Assembly (NCBI GenBank): GCA_947385875.1
Contig: CANDMV010000020.1
Location: forward strand, 1-41,664
Direction of reading: 5' to 3'
DNA length: 41,664 bases
From: an uncultured Eubacterium sp.
Lineage (GTDB): Bacteria; Bacillota; Clostridia; Lachnospirales; Lachnospiraceae
Made by a program: the position numbers and the translations under genes. This document shows positions 17,097 through 26,442 of this stretch, piece after piece. The notes below the pieces were generated by a model. That model did no database searches. It was not told the DNA's origin and was given only the letters and a program-made list of their open reading frames with translations. Position 1 is the first letter of the stretch. Each line of letters starts with the position of its first letter.

Positions 17097-18113
17097 TTAC
17101 CTACATGTATTCCTTCCATTTTTCAGCAGCTTCAACACTTCATCCGCATTATTGCGGACAAGCGTATGTTTATTTTCTTCCCGTATTCCTTCCAGTGCCT
17201 TCTCCAACAGCAGAATATCCTGTATTCCATGATTTACAAAATACCAGCTATACACAGAATTCATCGACCTGCTGGCAGTCAGATAATATGCATGGTCATA
17301 TCCCCAGTAATTCTGTTCAAAGATAGGTTTTATGTATTTCTGATATGTATACAGCACGCGGGAAATATCATATCTAGCGCCCTCTTTATTCAGAAATTCC
17401 ATCAGCAGCTCTACCGGCACATTTCCCGCTCCTCTGCCCATTCCGAATATACTTCCATCTACATACAAATCTCTCTGTGTATCCGTATCCAAAAACTCGA
17501 TAACATTTGCAAAAGCCATCTGTATATTGTTGTGTGCATGAAATCCAAAATCAATATTCCGATCCAGTTCTTTCAGAATACAGTCTGCCATAATCCGCAC
17601 ATCCTTTGGATAAAGATTACTGAAGCTGTCAACCATATACAATGCCTTCGGCCTGACAGCATTTACCTGCTCAATCATCTGATTCAGTTCATCCCTGCTG
17701 TACATAAACGTAGCCATCGGCTGTAGAAATACCTCATAGCCTTTTTGTATCATTTTCTTTGCATAACGCAGTGCATCCCGGCAGCCTTCCTTAAAAAAAG
17801 CCAGCCGAATCATGTCAACCGTATACTGGTTTCTTTCTGGTATTTCAAATGTTCCTGCTTCCGGCCAAGTCATCATGACTGCATAGCGGCAGTCCTCTTT
17901 TTTATTAGACAACAGCAGCTCTATTTCCTGAAAAGACGAAAACTTCGTACTTTTCCCCCGCTTTCCTCCTTTTCCCATGATTCCTATTTCAATGCACCGT
18001 ATTCCACTCTGGTATAAGCATTCCATAATGTCAGCGGCGGTATCTGTATCAAACTCCCAGTTATTCACATAACCGCCATCCCGTAAGGTACAATCCAAAA
18101 TGTTTATTTCCAT
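17097..18113 (-). CDS. DRE-TIM (HMGL-like) aldolase/lyase domain protein
   Basis: 338 residues. It opens with the DRE-TIM signature LDCTLRDGGYVNNW and has the metal-binding FHAHNN motif and a GRGAGNVP loop, as in 4-hydroxy-2-oxovalerate aldolase and HMG-CoA-lyase-like enzymes. These carry out metal-dependent aldol or Claisen chemistry on 2-oxo acids. The C-terminal ~90 residues differ from the classic aldolases. Ribosome site GGAGGAAAT. Family members occur in polysaccharide loci without a settled role; here it could supply or use a keto-acid unit together with the transketolase pairs, but that is inference. Confidence 0.85.
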   Translation of the reverse strand: MEINILDCTLRDGGYVNNWEFDTDTAADIMECLYQSGIRCIEIGIMGKGGKRGKSTKFSSFQEIELLLSNKKEDCRYAVMMTWPEAGTFEIPERNQYTVDMIRLAFFKEGCRDALRYAKKMIQKGYEVFLQPMATFMYSRDELNQMIEQVNAVRPKALYMVDSFSNLYPKDVRIMADCILKELDRNIDFGFHAHNNIQMAFANVIEFLDTDTQRDLYVDGSIFGMGRGAGNVPVELLMEFLNKEGARYDISRVLYTYQKYIKPIFEQNYWGYDHAYYLTASRSMNSVYSWYFVNHGIQDILLLEKALEGIREENKHTLVRNNADEVLKLLKNGRNTCR

Positions 18114-18146
18114 ATTTCCTCCAAACTTATGCCAGACTGTATTTTG

Positions 18147-19225
18147 TCAAGCTTTACTGAATATTTTTTTCATCAGGTTTCCGAACAAATAATCCAGACA
18201 GGCAAATACGAACGCAGACGCTATATACAATAAATACCGGTATTTCCACTCTAAGGGAATCCAAAATTCCCGCTGCAGATAAAAGCCCAATGTATGAGAT
18301 ACATACAGCGGAACACTGAATCTGCCTAGAAATCTACAAAAACGATTATCACATAAGCGATTAAAAGCTCCATCCCATGCAAACGATAAATAAATTAATA
18401 CCGCAAATAAAGCCACCAGAAAAAATCTGAAAGACTGTTATTCTGCATATAAATGATAAAAAGTGCAGCAAATAACAATACCATCTCTATTAATGTAAAT
18501 ATCACATCATTCCGTTTCGTCTTTGGAAATGGCAGTCTTATATTTGTAAGCTGAAATACGATACATCCTACACTTAATCCGGCCAGACCTCTTATCATGC
18601 CAGCCTGAATGATACCATTCCATTCCTCAATCGCGCCAATCGCTCGATAATTAACAGACAGCCATCCATAACCAAAACAAGCAATCAGCGGTGCCGCAAT
18701 CATTGTGAAATAATATCTATATCTTCTCATGATCGGATAAATAATCATAATAGAAATCAGCAGCGCAGAAACATACCACATAGCAAAATGCCACTTTACA
18801 ACACCCTGATTAATACCTGACATCGAAAGACCCGCCAGCTCAAACAAAGAAAACAAAAATTCTTTGAAAGTGCTGACAACATCTCCATCTGCCATTCGGT
18901 TCCAATGCTGTAATAGAAAGCTTGCTAAAAAAGCAGGCAGCCAAAAATAGAATAAGCTCGTATACCTTTTTACGACCTGATGCACAGTATCATAAGCAAT
19001 ACTTTTTTCATTTACCCCCCCCCTATCCTTCCAAGCAGATTTTGCTAATAAACAGCCTGATAAAATAAAGAAAAATTCAACGCATACATATCCTCCCTGA
19101 AAAGGAACCTGCTGTGCCTGCGGCAGATGAATCGCATGATGACATACGATCATGCAGCTGAACACAAACCGGTATAGATCAATCAGGCTGTTATGCCCAG
19201 CCGTCTTTTCCTCTATATGATTCAA
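18147..19225 (-). pseudogene. acyltransferase family 3 membrane protein, frameshifted, with a G9 tract
   Basis: The N-terminal ~270 residues (18395-19225) have the acyltransferase-3 layout: NSLIDLYRFVFSCMIVCHHA, then GGYVCVEFFFILSG, then many membrane helices. The frame runs out at 18395, and the missing last ~85 residues (LFAVLIYLSFAWDGAFNR to the TM end) continue in another frame from about 18416. Adding one T to the T6 run (plus-strand A at 18420-18425) would give SDFFLVALFAV and one ~360-residue protein. A G9 tract (plus-strand C at 19015-19023) sits at KDRGGVNE and is in frame. The start seems to be a TTG at 19225, after GGAAGG. Intact, it would acetylate or otherwise acylate a glycan. 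It may be a pseudogene, phase-off, or an assembly error. Confidence 0.78.
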
Positions 19226-19251
19226 TTCTGCTCATCCTTCCTACTAAACAC

Positions 19252-19307
19252 TTCCATATGCTCTATCATCACTTATGTTCGATAGTTCCATATTCTTTAT
19301 CATCACT
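19252..19307 (-). repeat. 22 bp duplicated segment, period 34, at the 3' end of the GT-C gene
   Basis: TTCCATATGCTCTATCATCACT (19252-19273) recurs as 19286-19307 with two mismatches. The second copy covers the stop codon of the 19303-21252 gene, so the gene end was duplicated into the intergenic gap. Confidence 0.7.
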
Positions 19308-21252
19308 CAAAACTAAATTCAGAATCCTCACATATAAGTCCATACTCATTTTTCAAACAAAATTTTAAACTGCTGCCCGCTTCACGTTCTATGACAACAT
19401 CTACTGACCCGCCTGGTGCAATATTTTTCTCTAATTCCATTCGCTGTCCATCAGAACAATCTACCAGACTCACCGTCTCAAACATATGATTTAAATAAGC
19501 GTTTCCATCATTATGTATCCTCAGAAGCGCATACTCCATTTTCCCATTTTCCCAGCGATTGATCATCTCATACGACACATGAACCTTACTGTCATCTAAA
19601 GAATTACAGTAAAACCAAAGCGGCGTATTATAGTCATACAAAACTAGCTGTAAATATCCATTTTCATGTATAGCATCTAAAAGCTGCTGCAAGAGTTCCG
19701 GCCCTGAATGTGAAAACACAATATAAGCTTTATCACTGCCAATCACCTTTTTGATTTCTTCATCGCACTCCACGCCTTCCTGAAACCAAGTCTGCCCCAG
19801 TATTACATTATCTTCATATCCGCCAATCGAATGATTTCCATAACCATTTTTATATTCAAATCCCGGCACGCTTTGCTCGAATACATAAACCATCTCATCC
19901 TCTTCGATATTCTCCTGCAGATATGCAATCTCAGGATTCAGCTCTTCTCCCCGCCAATAGACATTTTCCTTATTTGAATAGTGCAGAATGCCATTGTTAG
20001 AAAAGATCAATACAAATGCTGCCAAGCCAGCTAAATATATTTGGATATTTACATGCTTTCGTATGCAGACGATTTCTCCTATAGCAAGCATGATAAAAAA
20101 TGCCAGCCCTGCATAAGCTTTATGATATGTATGAAAAAAAACAAAAGCCGATGAAATCATGCTGCACATGAACACTTCAGGAATTGATCTGCATTTACAG
20201 ATTTCTTCCAATCCCCAAAAACCAATCATAATAATAATAGGATATAAAAAACACCACAGACGGTCTTCCACAGGATACATATTAATGTACGATGCAAAAC
20301 AGGTTATCAAAATACCAAGATAACATCCGATCAGGATCCTGCTCTTTTTAATGAATGCTGCAATCAGCATACCCGCCATAAGAAAAAGAAAAATATATCG
20401 ATAAATTCCTAAATTTTGAAAAATCTCTTTTATCATATTTTTCATTTTATCCAGATCTTCGAATGATGCTGGAAAAAGCGGAAAATTCTGCCCTGCCCAA
20501 TAATTCTGCATGACATCTCCGACAGCCACTTCCCGCAGCCAAAAAAAATAATAAATAAGAAAGCTGGCTAAGATAGATACACCTGTCAGAAATAATCCCT
20601 TTATTTTTCCCCAGTTCTTTTCGACAGCAGCAAATACAGCTTCGCAGATCAGCAGACCTCCTTCAAAAAAACATACGGGATTTGAAAACCAGATGAAAAC
20701 AGCCCAACAGACAGCAAGCATGTATACATTAATTTTTTTCTGCTGATACAAGTAAAATAAAAATATAACCAACAAAACAAAGAAACCGTCACATATATAT
20801 GGCTTAAAGACATTTGAATACGCCAAAGCAAACGGCATATTTGAATAAAAAGCACAGGCTGCGAACGGACAGGATGAATGAAAGCATCTTTTCATTAAAC
20901 TATATAATAATATTAATGTAAAAATAAATCCCGCTATAGAACCAATGCGTACCACAAATTCTGTATTGCCAAAAGTAAGCGCTAAAATCTTTTCAAAATA
21001 CAGCCATCCTAACGGCGCGGACTGTGCCCTCTCCAGACTCCCGATCCCTAGCTGCCAAAATGACCTCGTACTGAAAGAATAAGCCAGAAAAGCTTCATCC
21101 AGCCACAGAGAACGGTCTGCATAATTCATATAGATACTAATGCCTGCACCTGATATGGTTGTTAATAAAAATAGGAGATTTATTAAAGCTTCAAACGAAA
21201 CGGTTTCGAGCTTTTGTTTCAAAAATATATGTATATCTTTTTCCTGCCTCAT
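19303..21252 (-). CDS. GT-C-fold membrane glycosyltransferase (GT39/ArnT-like)
   Basis: 649 residues. One N-terminal helix is followed by the loop RSLWLDEAF at 47-55 with the Asp-Glu pair typical of GT-C enzymes (protein mannosyltransferase and ArnT classes). About 10-11 membrane segments follow, then a ~230-residue hydrophilic C-terminal domain. The enzyme should take sugar from a polyprenyl-phosphate donor and act on the outer face of the membrane. Ribosome site GAGGGATAAG. The candidate donor-making enzyme is the GT2 at 22287-22994, two genes upstream. The sugar is not predictable. Confidence 0.8.
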   Translation of the reverse strand: MRQEKDIHIFLKQKLETVSFEALINLLFLLTTISGAGISIYMNYADRSLWLDEAFLAYSFSTRSFWQLGIGSLERAQSAPLGWLYFEKILALTFGNTEFVVRIGSIAGFIFTLILLYSLMKRCFHSSCPFAACAFYSNMPFALAYSNVFKPYICDGFFVLLVIFLFYLYQQKKINVYMLAVCWAVFIWFSNPVCFFEGGLLICEAVFAAVEKNWGKIKGLFLTGVSILASFLIYYFFWLREVAVGDVMQNYWAGQNFPLFPASFEDLDKMKNMIKEIFQNLGIYRYIFLFLMAGMLIAAFIKKSRILIGCYLGILITCFASYINMYPVEDRLWCFLYPIIIMIGFWGLEEICKCRSIPEVFMCSMISSAFVFFHTYHKAYAGLAFFIMLAIGEIVCIRKHVNIQIYLAGLAAFVLIFSNNGILHYSNKENVYWRGEELNPEIAYLQENIEEDEMVYVFEQSVPGFEYKNGYGNHSIGGYEDNVILGQTWFQEGVECDEEIKKVIGSDKAYIVFSHSGPELLQQLLDAIHENGYLQLVLYDYNTPLWFYCNSLDDSKVHVSYEMINRWENGKMEYALLRIHNDGNAYLNHMFETVSLVDCSDGQRMELEKNIAPGGSVDVVIEREAGSSLKFCLKNEYGLICEDSEFSFE

Positions 21253-21264
21253 CTTATCCCTCTT

Positions 21265-22200
21265 CTAAATGACCGTTTTAAAATATTCTATCGTTTTTAT
21301 CAGTCCCTCTTCCAGAGAGATCTTAGGCTCCCATCCCAGCTCCTTTTTTGCCAAATCTATCAGCGGCTTCCTCTGCATTGGATCATCACTTGGCAGCTCC
21401 TTATAAATAATTCTTGATTTTGATCCCGTTAATTCGATGACCTTATGCGCAAGCTCCAACATGGTAAATTCCCCAGGATTTCCAATATTGATCGGACCCC
21501 CCCCCATGCAATTTTCGGCATTCATCATCCGATACATTCCCTCGATCAGATCATCCACATAGCAAAAGCTCCTAGTCTGGCTTCCATCCCCATAAATCGT
21601 AAGATCTTCCCCTTTTAACGCTTGTACAATAAAATTAGATACCACACGGCCGTCATATGCGTTCATACGTGTTCCATAAGTATTGAATATACGAATCACG
21701 CGTATATCTACACCATACTGCCTGTGATAATCAAAAAATAAAGTTTCCGCCATCCTTTTTCCTTCATCATAACAAGAGCGAATGCCCATTGTATTTACAT
21801 GGCCGCGATAGCTTTCCGGCTGTGGATGTATCTTGGGATCTCCATAGACCTCTGAAGTACTCGCCTGCAAAATACGTGCTTCTACTCTCTTCGCAAGCCC
21901 TAGCATATTCATTGCACCGATCACACAGGTCTTTCCCGTTTTCACTGGATATTTTTGATAGTGAACCGGGCTCGCGGGACAGGCAAGATTATAAATCTGA
22001 TCCACTTCCACATATAACGGTTCTGTTACATCATGACGTATAAATTCAAAATAAGGATTTGACAATAGATGCCTCACATTATCCTTATTCCCAGTAAATA
22101 AATTATCTACGCAGATCACATCATTGCCTTCTTTTATCAGCCTGTCACACAAATGAGAGCCTAAAAATCCTGCCCCTCCAGTTACCAATATTCTTTTCAT
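21265..22200 (-). CDS. uxs: UDP-glucuronate decarboxylase (UDP-xylose synthase) with a G9 tract
   Basis: 311 residues, an extended SDR enzyme converting UDP-glucuronate to UDP-xylose. Evidence: [10 protein letters not shown] at 8-17, [16 protein letters not shown], the catalytic STSEVYGDP region, and [14 protein letters not shown] with Tyr-x3-Lys, all characteristic of UXS. A run of nine G (plus-strand C at 21497-21505) encodes MGGGP in a loop just before the conserved [10 protein letters not shown] segment. It is in frame here, and a slip of one base would remove the last quarter. Ribosome site GAGGAGATG. UDP-glucuronate would have to come from a UDP-glucose dehydrogenase outside the window. 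Confidence 0.92.
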   Translation of the reverse strand: MKRILVTGGAGFLGSHLCDRLIKEGNDVICVDNLFTGNKDNVRHLLSNPYFEFIRHDVTEPLYVEVDQIYNLACPASPVHYQKYPVKTGKTCVIGAMNMLGLAKRVEARILQASTSEVYGDPKIHPQPESYRGHVNTMGIRSCYDEGKRMAETLFFDYHRQYGVDIRVIRIFNTYGTRMNAYDGRVVSNFIVQALKGEDLTIYGDGSQTRSFCYVDDLIEGMYRMMNAENCMGGGPINIGNPGEFTMLELAHKVIELTGSKSRIIYKELPSDDPMQRKPLIDLAKKELGWEPKISLEEGLIKTIEYFKTVI

Positions 22201-22286
22201 AATTCATCTCCTCTGATGTTACGTTAATATCTAAATCTATACGGAAAATATCATAGCTTGTAAGCGTAAACAAATGCTTGTTTTCT

Positions 22287-22994
22287 TTATTTAACGACAA
22301 AATTATATTTTACAATGCAGTAAAACGCCCTCAGCGCATCCCTGACTCCGATCTTTTTACCTTCTTCAAACGTTCTTGGATGATAAGAAATCGGAACCTC
22401 ATAAATCCGGCAGCGCTTCCTTGCCAGCTTCGCTGTGATCTCCGGCTCAAAGCCAAATCTATCTTCTTTTAATTCAATCGACTGAATCACCTCTCTGCGA
22501 AACATCTTGTAACATGTCTCCATATCACTTAACGATAAATTAGAACAGATATTGGATAAGGTCGTAAGCACCTTATTGCCTAGCTCATGGTAAAAGCCAT
22601 CGACTCGAAAACGATTGCTCCTCAGATACCGAGAGCCATATACGGCATCCGCATCGCACTCTCCGCTGATAAAAGGCTGCAGTAGATGCACAAAATCGTA
22701 CGGCTCATACTCAAGGTCTGCATCCTGCACGACCACAAAATCACCTGTCGCAGCTGCAAACCCATGCCTGAGAGCCACGCCCTTGCCACAGTTTCTTTTA
22801 TGATACAGCACCTTATCAACCTGCTCGCGCAGCTCCTTCCTTAGAATCTCACGCGTTCCATCTGTGGAGCAGTCATCTACAATAATAATTTCTGTTTTTA
22901 CCCCACAGTTTCTGACCTTATGAACAACCCGCTTTATTGTATCTTTTTCGTTATATACAGGTATCACTACCGATAATACTTTTTCCTGTCCCAT
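22287..22994 (-). CDS. GT2 glycosyltransferase, polyprenyl-phosphate mannose synthase-like
   Basis: 235 residues, soluble, one GT-A domain: SVVIPVYNEKDTIKRVV, VDDCSTDGT, and the metal motif VVQDADLEYEP. CYKMFRRE and FEPEITAKLARKR are typical of the DPM1-like group. It should transfer a sugar from a nucleotide donor to polyprenyl phosphate on the cytoplasmic side. The ribosome site (AAGGAG) overlaps the end of the methyltransferase gene. The GT-C enzyme at 19303-21252 is a likely user of the product. Confidence 0.88.
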   Translation of the reverse strand: MGQEKVLSVVIPVYNEKDTIKRVVHKVRNCGVKTEIIIVDDCSTDGTREILRKELREQVDKVLYHKRNCGKGVALRHGFAAATGDFVVVQDADLEYEPYDFVHLLQPFISGECDADAVYGSRYLRSNRFRVDGFYHELGNKVLTTLSNICSNLSLSDMETCYKMFRREVIQSIELKEDRFGFEPEITAKLARKRCRIYEVPISYHPRTFEEGKKIGVRDALRAFYCIVKYNFVVK

Positions 22995-23000
22995 TCTAAA

Positions 23001-23582
23001 TTACTCCTTCTGTGCGACAATCATTTCATTGAATCCTAATTGAAATTTCTGATACTGAATAACTGTGCAGCCGTTCTTCCTCATCCGCTCAAACAGCTCC
23101 TTTTTTGTATAATAATGCTGATGCTGCCTAATAGATTCTTCACTGATCACATGAATCTTGTAAGAAAGAAATTCCAAAACTGGTTTTGCTGCAGGTGTCG
23201 GCGTTGTCAGAATAAAAATTCCCCCTCTTTTAAGTACACGCACCGCTTCTTTCAAAAGAAACGTATTCTTGGGGAGATGCTCCAGCACTGCCAACATAAA
23301 AACACAATCTGCTGTTTCATCTGTTAACGGCAGCTTTCCAAAAGATCTGCTATTATTCATGATCTGAATATTCCCATATTTCGCTTCATTTGCCCTGATA
23401 TCAAAGCCGTACCCCCCCCCTATCCGATCTGCGATGCTTCTTAAAAATCTGCCATTAAAACCGCATCCAATGTCTACACATACAGCTTTATTACCAGGTA
23501 TATATTTTCGTATTTTCAGATACCGCAGGTAACTGAGCAGCTTTTCAAAAAAAGGCCAGTTATCTTCATACCTCATATTCAT
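23001..23582 (-). CDS. class I SAM-dependent methyltransferase with a G9 tract
   Basis: 193 residues. Motif I is VCVDIGCGFNGRFL; DCVFMLAVLEHLP and LKRGGIFILTTPTP are motifs IV-VI of Methyltransf_11-type enzymes. The substrate is probably a sugar or lipid-linked intermediate of the locus. Nine consecutive G (plus-strand C at 23412-23420) encode IGGGYGF in the loop after motif I. The frame is intact here, but a one-base slip would destroy about two thirds of the protein. Ribosome site AAGGGATAAGG. Confidence 0.85.
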   Translation of the reverse strand: MNMRYEDNWPFFEKLLSYLRYLKIRKYIPGNKAVCVDIGCGFNGRFLRSIADRIGGGYGFDIRANEAKYGNIQIMNNSRSFGKLPLTDETADCVFMLAVLEHLPKNTFLLKEAVRVLKRGGIFILTTPTPAAKPVLEFLSYKIHVISEESIRQHQHYYTKKELFERMRKNGCTVIQYQKFQLGFNEMIVAQKE

Positions 23583-23617
23583 CGCCTTATCCCTTTCTAA
23601 TCCTTTTGCAATATCTG

Positions 23618-23661
23618 TGAAACATTCTTATAAAATCAGTCAAACATTTTTATAAAAACAG
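23618..23661. repeat. 22 bp direct tandem duplication past the end of tkt-C1
   Basis: TGAAACATTCTTATAAAATCAG (23618-23639) is followed at once by a copy with three mismatches (23640-23661). It lies 15 bases past the stop codon of the transketolase C subunit, in a 94-base gap. Confidence 0.7.
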
Positions 23662-23676
23662 ACTTTGATGACCGAT

Positions 23677-24573
23677 TTATATTTCCCTATTTATCAGATT
23701 CTGCAGCTTCCTGACAATTTCATGAGCCGATATTCCAAGATCAGCATCTATCTGTTCCCTCTTCCCATATGACGTAATAAACTTATGCGGCACTCCAATA
23801 AAATCTATCAATACCTGTCCATTCAGAGCCTTTAAAACCTCATTGGTCAGCCCGCCATAATAATACGGCTCACACAGCAGCACCTTATTGCCCATGCAGT
23901 GCTCCCACAGACTCTTTCTATCAAACGGCAGAACCGTCGTATAGTAAAGCACCGTTACGTCCATATCCCTGACCGCCGCAAGAACAGGCTCTAATAACGG
24001 CCCTACCGCCAGAACTACAGCCTTCGTGCCTTGTTTGATAACAGCAGCTTCTCCAAACTTTTTATTAAAACTCATCGAATTAACAGCTGTGCTCAGCCTA
24101 TAATACGTCGGATAACCATTATCATAAGAGCTTCGGATTAAGCAGTCTGTCTCTTCTGCCGTACCCGGAACAACAATCTGCATATTGGGAATCTGCATAA
24201 GCGCCGGTACATCTGCGGGACAATAATGTGTAGAACCGAGCGCCCCGTCATCATAAGAAGCGCCTACGCTGACAAAATTTCCACATAAGCATTGGTATCC
24301 AAAATCTATCTTCAGCTGCTCATAGGCTCTTTCGACGATAAACGGTGCAATCGTGTGAAAGAAAGGTATGTACCCCTCTCTTGCCAGTCCTGATGCAATT
24401 CCAATAGACGCAGGCTCCATAATCCCAAGATTATGCACTTGATAATCACGCTTTTGCTTGATGCTGCGAAAACTGAAGACGCCGATATCACCCAGCAGTG
24501 TGATCACTCTTTCGTCTTTCTCTGACAGCTCTTCCATTGTCCGTATATATTGTTTTCTCATATTAGTTTCCAT
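23677..24573 (-). CDS. transketolase C-terminal subunit, pair 1
   Basis: 298 residues from the ATG at 24573, chosen for GGAGGAA 8 bases upstream; it overlaps the end of the N subunit by 11 bases. LLGDIGVFSF, MEPASIGIASGLAREGYIP (with the catalytic Glu) and GSTHYCPADV (conserved His) identify the pyrimidine and C-terminal domains. It pairs with 24563-25357 to make a thiamine-diphosphate enzyme that transfers a two-carbon unit. Placement directly after colD and the aldo/keto reductase suggests an acceptor in that pathway rather than the pentose phosphate route. Confidence 0.88.
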   Translation of the reverse strand: METNMRKQYIRTMEELSEKDERVITLLGDIGVFSFRSIKQKRDYQVHNLGIMEPASIGIASGLAREGYIPFFHTIAPFIVERAYEQLKIDFGYQCLCGNFVSVGASYDDGALGSTHYCPADVPALMQIPNMQIVVPGTAEETDCLIRSSYDNGYPTYYRLSTAVNSMSFNKKFGEAAVIKQGTKAVVLAVGPLLEPVLAAVRDMDVTVLYYTTVLPFDRKSLWEHCMGNKVLLCEPYYYGGLTNEVLKALNGQVLIDFIGVPHKFITSYGKREQIDADLGISAHEIVRKLQNLINREI

Positions 24574-25357
24574 TGTCCAGTTCCTCCAACAGCTGCTGCA
24601 TTTCCTGCTCATTTGGGCTTCTATGGTGCCATGCCGGATTGTTTTCGATACTTTTGCATCCATAGCCCTTGATCGTCTGCGCTGCGACCATCACAGGGCT
24701 TCGGTTGTCAGATGAAAGCGTCAGGACAGGCTGTAACTGTTCGTGATTGTGCCCATCTGCCAGCCGCACATTCCAGCCAAAATCACTTATTTTCTTTTCT
24801 ACCGCCCCAAAATCAACTGCTCTGTCTGACGAGTGATTATAATCAAGAATACATACCAGATTAGACAATTCCTGTTCTTTTGCCGCCATAATCGCTTCCC
24901 AGTTGGTGCCTTCATTTAATTCTCCATCGCCGATAATCACAAATACCTTATTTTTACTTCCTTTAAATTTCAGAGCCATTGCCATTCCAACCGCTATAGG
25001 AAGACCATGCCCCAAAGACCCTGTGGACACCTCAATGCCTGGTATTTTATGAAAATCAGGATGCCCTCCCAGTCTGCTTCCATACTGTCCGAAGCTGCTT
25101 AATTCATCCAGCGGAAAAAAGCCTGCCGAAGCCATAACCGCATAGATTCCAATCGAAGCATGTCCTTTGCTCACAATCAGCCGATCTCTGTCCTCTTCAT
25201 TCGGATTCGTTGGATTTATTTTCATAACGTCATGGTATAATACATACAATATATCCAGAATTGAAAACGCGCTCGGTATATGTCCTTCCTGCGTATGATA
25301 GGATACTTTTATAATTTCCTTCTTTAACAGCTTTAATGTCTCTTCACGGTCCTCCAT
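24563..25357 (-). CDS. transketolase N-terminal subunit, pair 1
   Basis: 264 residues from the ATG at 25357 (a TTG two codons earlier is the alternative). It has the thiamine-diphosphate motif GDGELNEG at 143-150 and all three donor-site histidines: EGHIPS (His26), SKGHAS (His66) and GGHPDF (His99). It should therefore use a hydroxyketose donor like normal transketolases. Translation of the C subunit is coupled through an 11-base overlap. The contrast with pair 2, which lacks these histidines, suggests the two pairs do different reactions. Confidence 0.9.
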   Translation of the reverse strand: MEDREETLKLLKKEIIKVSYHTQEGHIPSAFSILDILYVLYHDVMKINPTNPNEEDRDRLIVSKGHASIGIYAVMASAGFFPLDELSSFGQYGSRLGGHPDFHKIPGIEVSTGSLGHGLPIAVGMAMALKFKGSKNKVFVIIGDGELNEGTNWEAIMAAKEQELSNLVCILDYNHSSDRAVDFGAVEKKISDFGWNVRLADGHNHEQLQPVLTLSSDNRSPVMVAAQTIKGYGCKSIENNPAWHHRSPNEQEMQQLLEELDNGN

Positions 25358-25430
25358 CTGCAAAACCTGCCTTTCCTCTTAATGCACGAATCACTTCTAC
25401 TTCCGTTCTTCATCTGTGAATCCTGCCCTT

Positions 25431-25532
25431 TCTGTTCATACATCTGCTGCCTTTTATAACTCTCATTCCCTGAATACGTAGCTGGTGTTCACAAACCCTT
25501 CCTGTTAATACATCTGCTGCCTTTTATAACTC
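25431..25532. repeat. 32 bp direct repeat, period 70, at the 3' end of the reductase gene
   Basis: TCTGTTCATACATCTGCTGC and the following CTTTTATAACTC (25431-25462) recur at 25501-25532 with two mismatches. The right copy encodes the last residues and stop of the aldo/keto reductase; the left copy lies in the gap before tkt-N1. Flanking bases are also partly similar, so the whole unit was probably a 70 bp tandem duplication. Confidence 0.75.
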
Positions 25533-26371
25533 CATATGTCCATATATCCATCGTTTGTATTTAACGCATCTAATACTTGTTTATCTTCCTGAAGAATCGT
25601 AAAATCAAATATATCCATATTACTTTCGATATGCTTCTCATTCTTACTGCGCACCAGCGGTATATATCCCTGTTCACAGCTCCAGCGCAGCGCTAACTGA
25701 CCGATATTCTTATTATATTTTTCTGCCATCTTAACAAATTCCGGCTTATTTAATACTCCTCTTCCCATCGGCGACCATGCTTCTATCTGCATTCCATGCT
25801 CCTTTGAAAATGCGGCCAGACCTCTCTGCTGATACCCCGGATGTATTTCGATCTGCTGAATCACAGGCGGTACACTGCAGCAGCCAAATATATCGAGCAA
25901 ATGCCGCTCTAAGAAATTACACACACCCAGCATACGTACTTTCTTTTCCTGATACAGCTTTTCAAATGCCCGCCATGTTTCTATATTTTTCTCTCTATAA
26001 GTCTCTTCATATCCCCGTATCACAGGCCAGTGAATCAGATAGACATCCACATAGCTCATCTGTAGCGTATCCAGAGAACGCTCAAAGTCATCCAGAGTCT
26101 GCTGATAGCCAGTGACCGCGGCAGAGAGCTTTGTCTGTATGATAAGGTCTTCTCTTTTGATCTTTCCCTCACTGCATATTTTTGAAACTGCTTTTCCGAC
26201 AGCTTTTTCACTTCCATATGCCCTTGCGGTATCAATCAATGTATATCCATTGTATAAAGCCGCAGTAACCGCGTCCTCTGCCGCTTCGCCCAGCTCTGCT
26301 GTTCCGAAACCAATCTTTGGCAGCTTCACTTCATCAGATCTGCATTTTCCTTCCATACATTCTATATCCAT
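25505..26371 (-). CDS. aldo/keto reductase
   Basis: 288 residues from the ATG at 26371 (GGAGG 8 bases upstream; an ATG at 26386 is in frame). The AKR tetrad is visible: Asp in LIDTA, Tyr in RAYGSEKAVG, Lys in IIQTKLS and His in LIHWPV. The fold matches AKR5-like NADPH-dependent reductases. It stands between colD and the transketolase pair, so reduction of a keto group on a deoxy or branched sugar is the natural guess. A general aldehyde reductase cannot be excluded. The structured element at 26443-26634 lies just upstream. Confidence 0.88.
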   Translation of the reverse strand: MDIECMEGKCRSDEVKLPKIGFGTAELGEAAEDAVTAALYNGYTLIDTARAYGSEKAVGKAVSKICSEGKIKREDLIIQTKLSAAVTGYQQTLDDFERSLDTLQMSYVDVYLIHWPVIRGYEETYREKNIETWRAFEKLYQEKKVRMLGVCNFLERHLLDIFGCCSVPPVIQQIEIHPGYQQRGLAAFSKEHGMQIEAWSPMGRGVLNKPEFVKMAEKYNKNIGQLALRWSCEQGYIPLVRSKNEKHIESNMDIFDFTILQEDKQVLDALNTNDGYMDIWSYKRQQMY

Positions 26372-26442
26372 AAGATTTTCCTCCATCTATACAATCTGTA
26401 ACAAATCTGTCCAGTGATCCTGTCTCACGAATGTACTTATAT

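Noticed and set aside
17049..17726. 225-codon plus-strand open frame
   Set aside because: Antisense to the DRE-TIM aldolase, whose motifs are well conserved.
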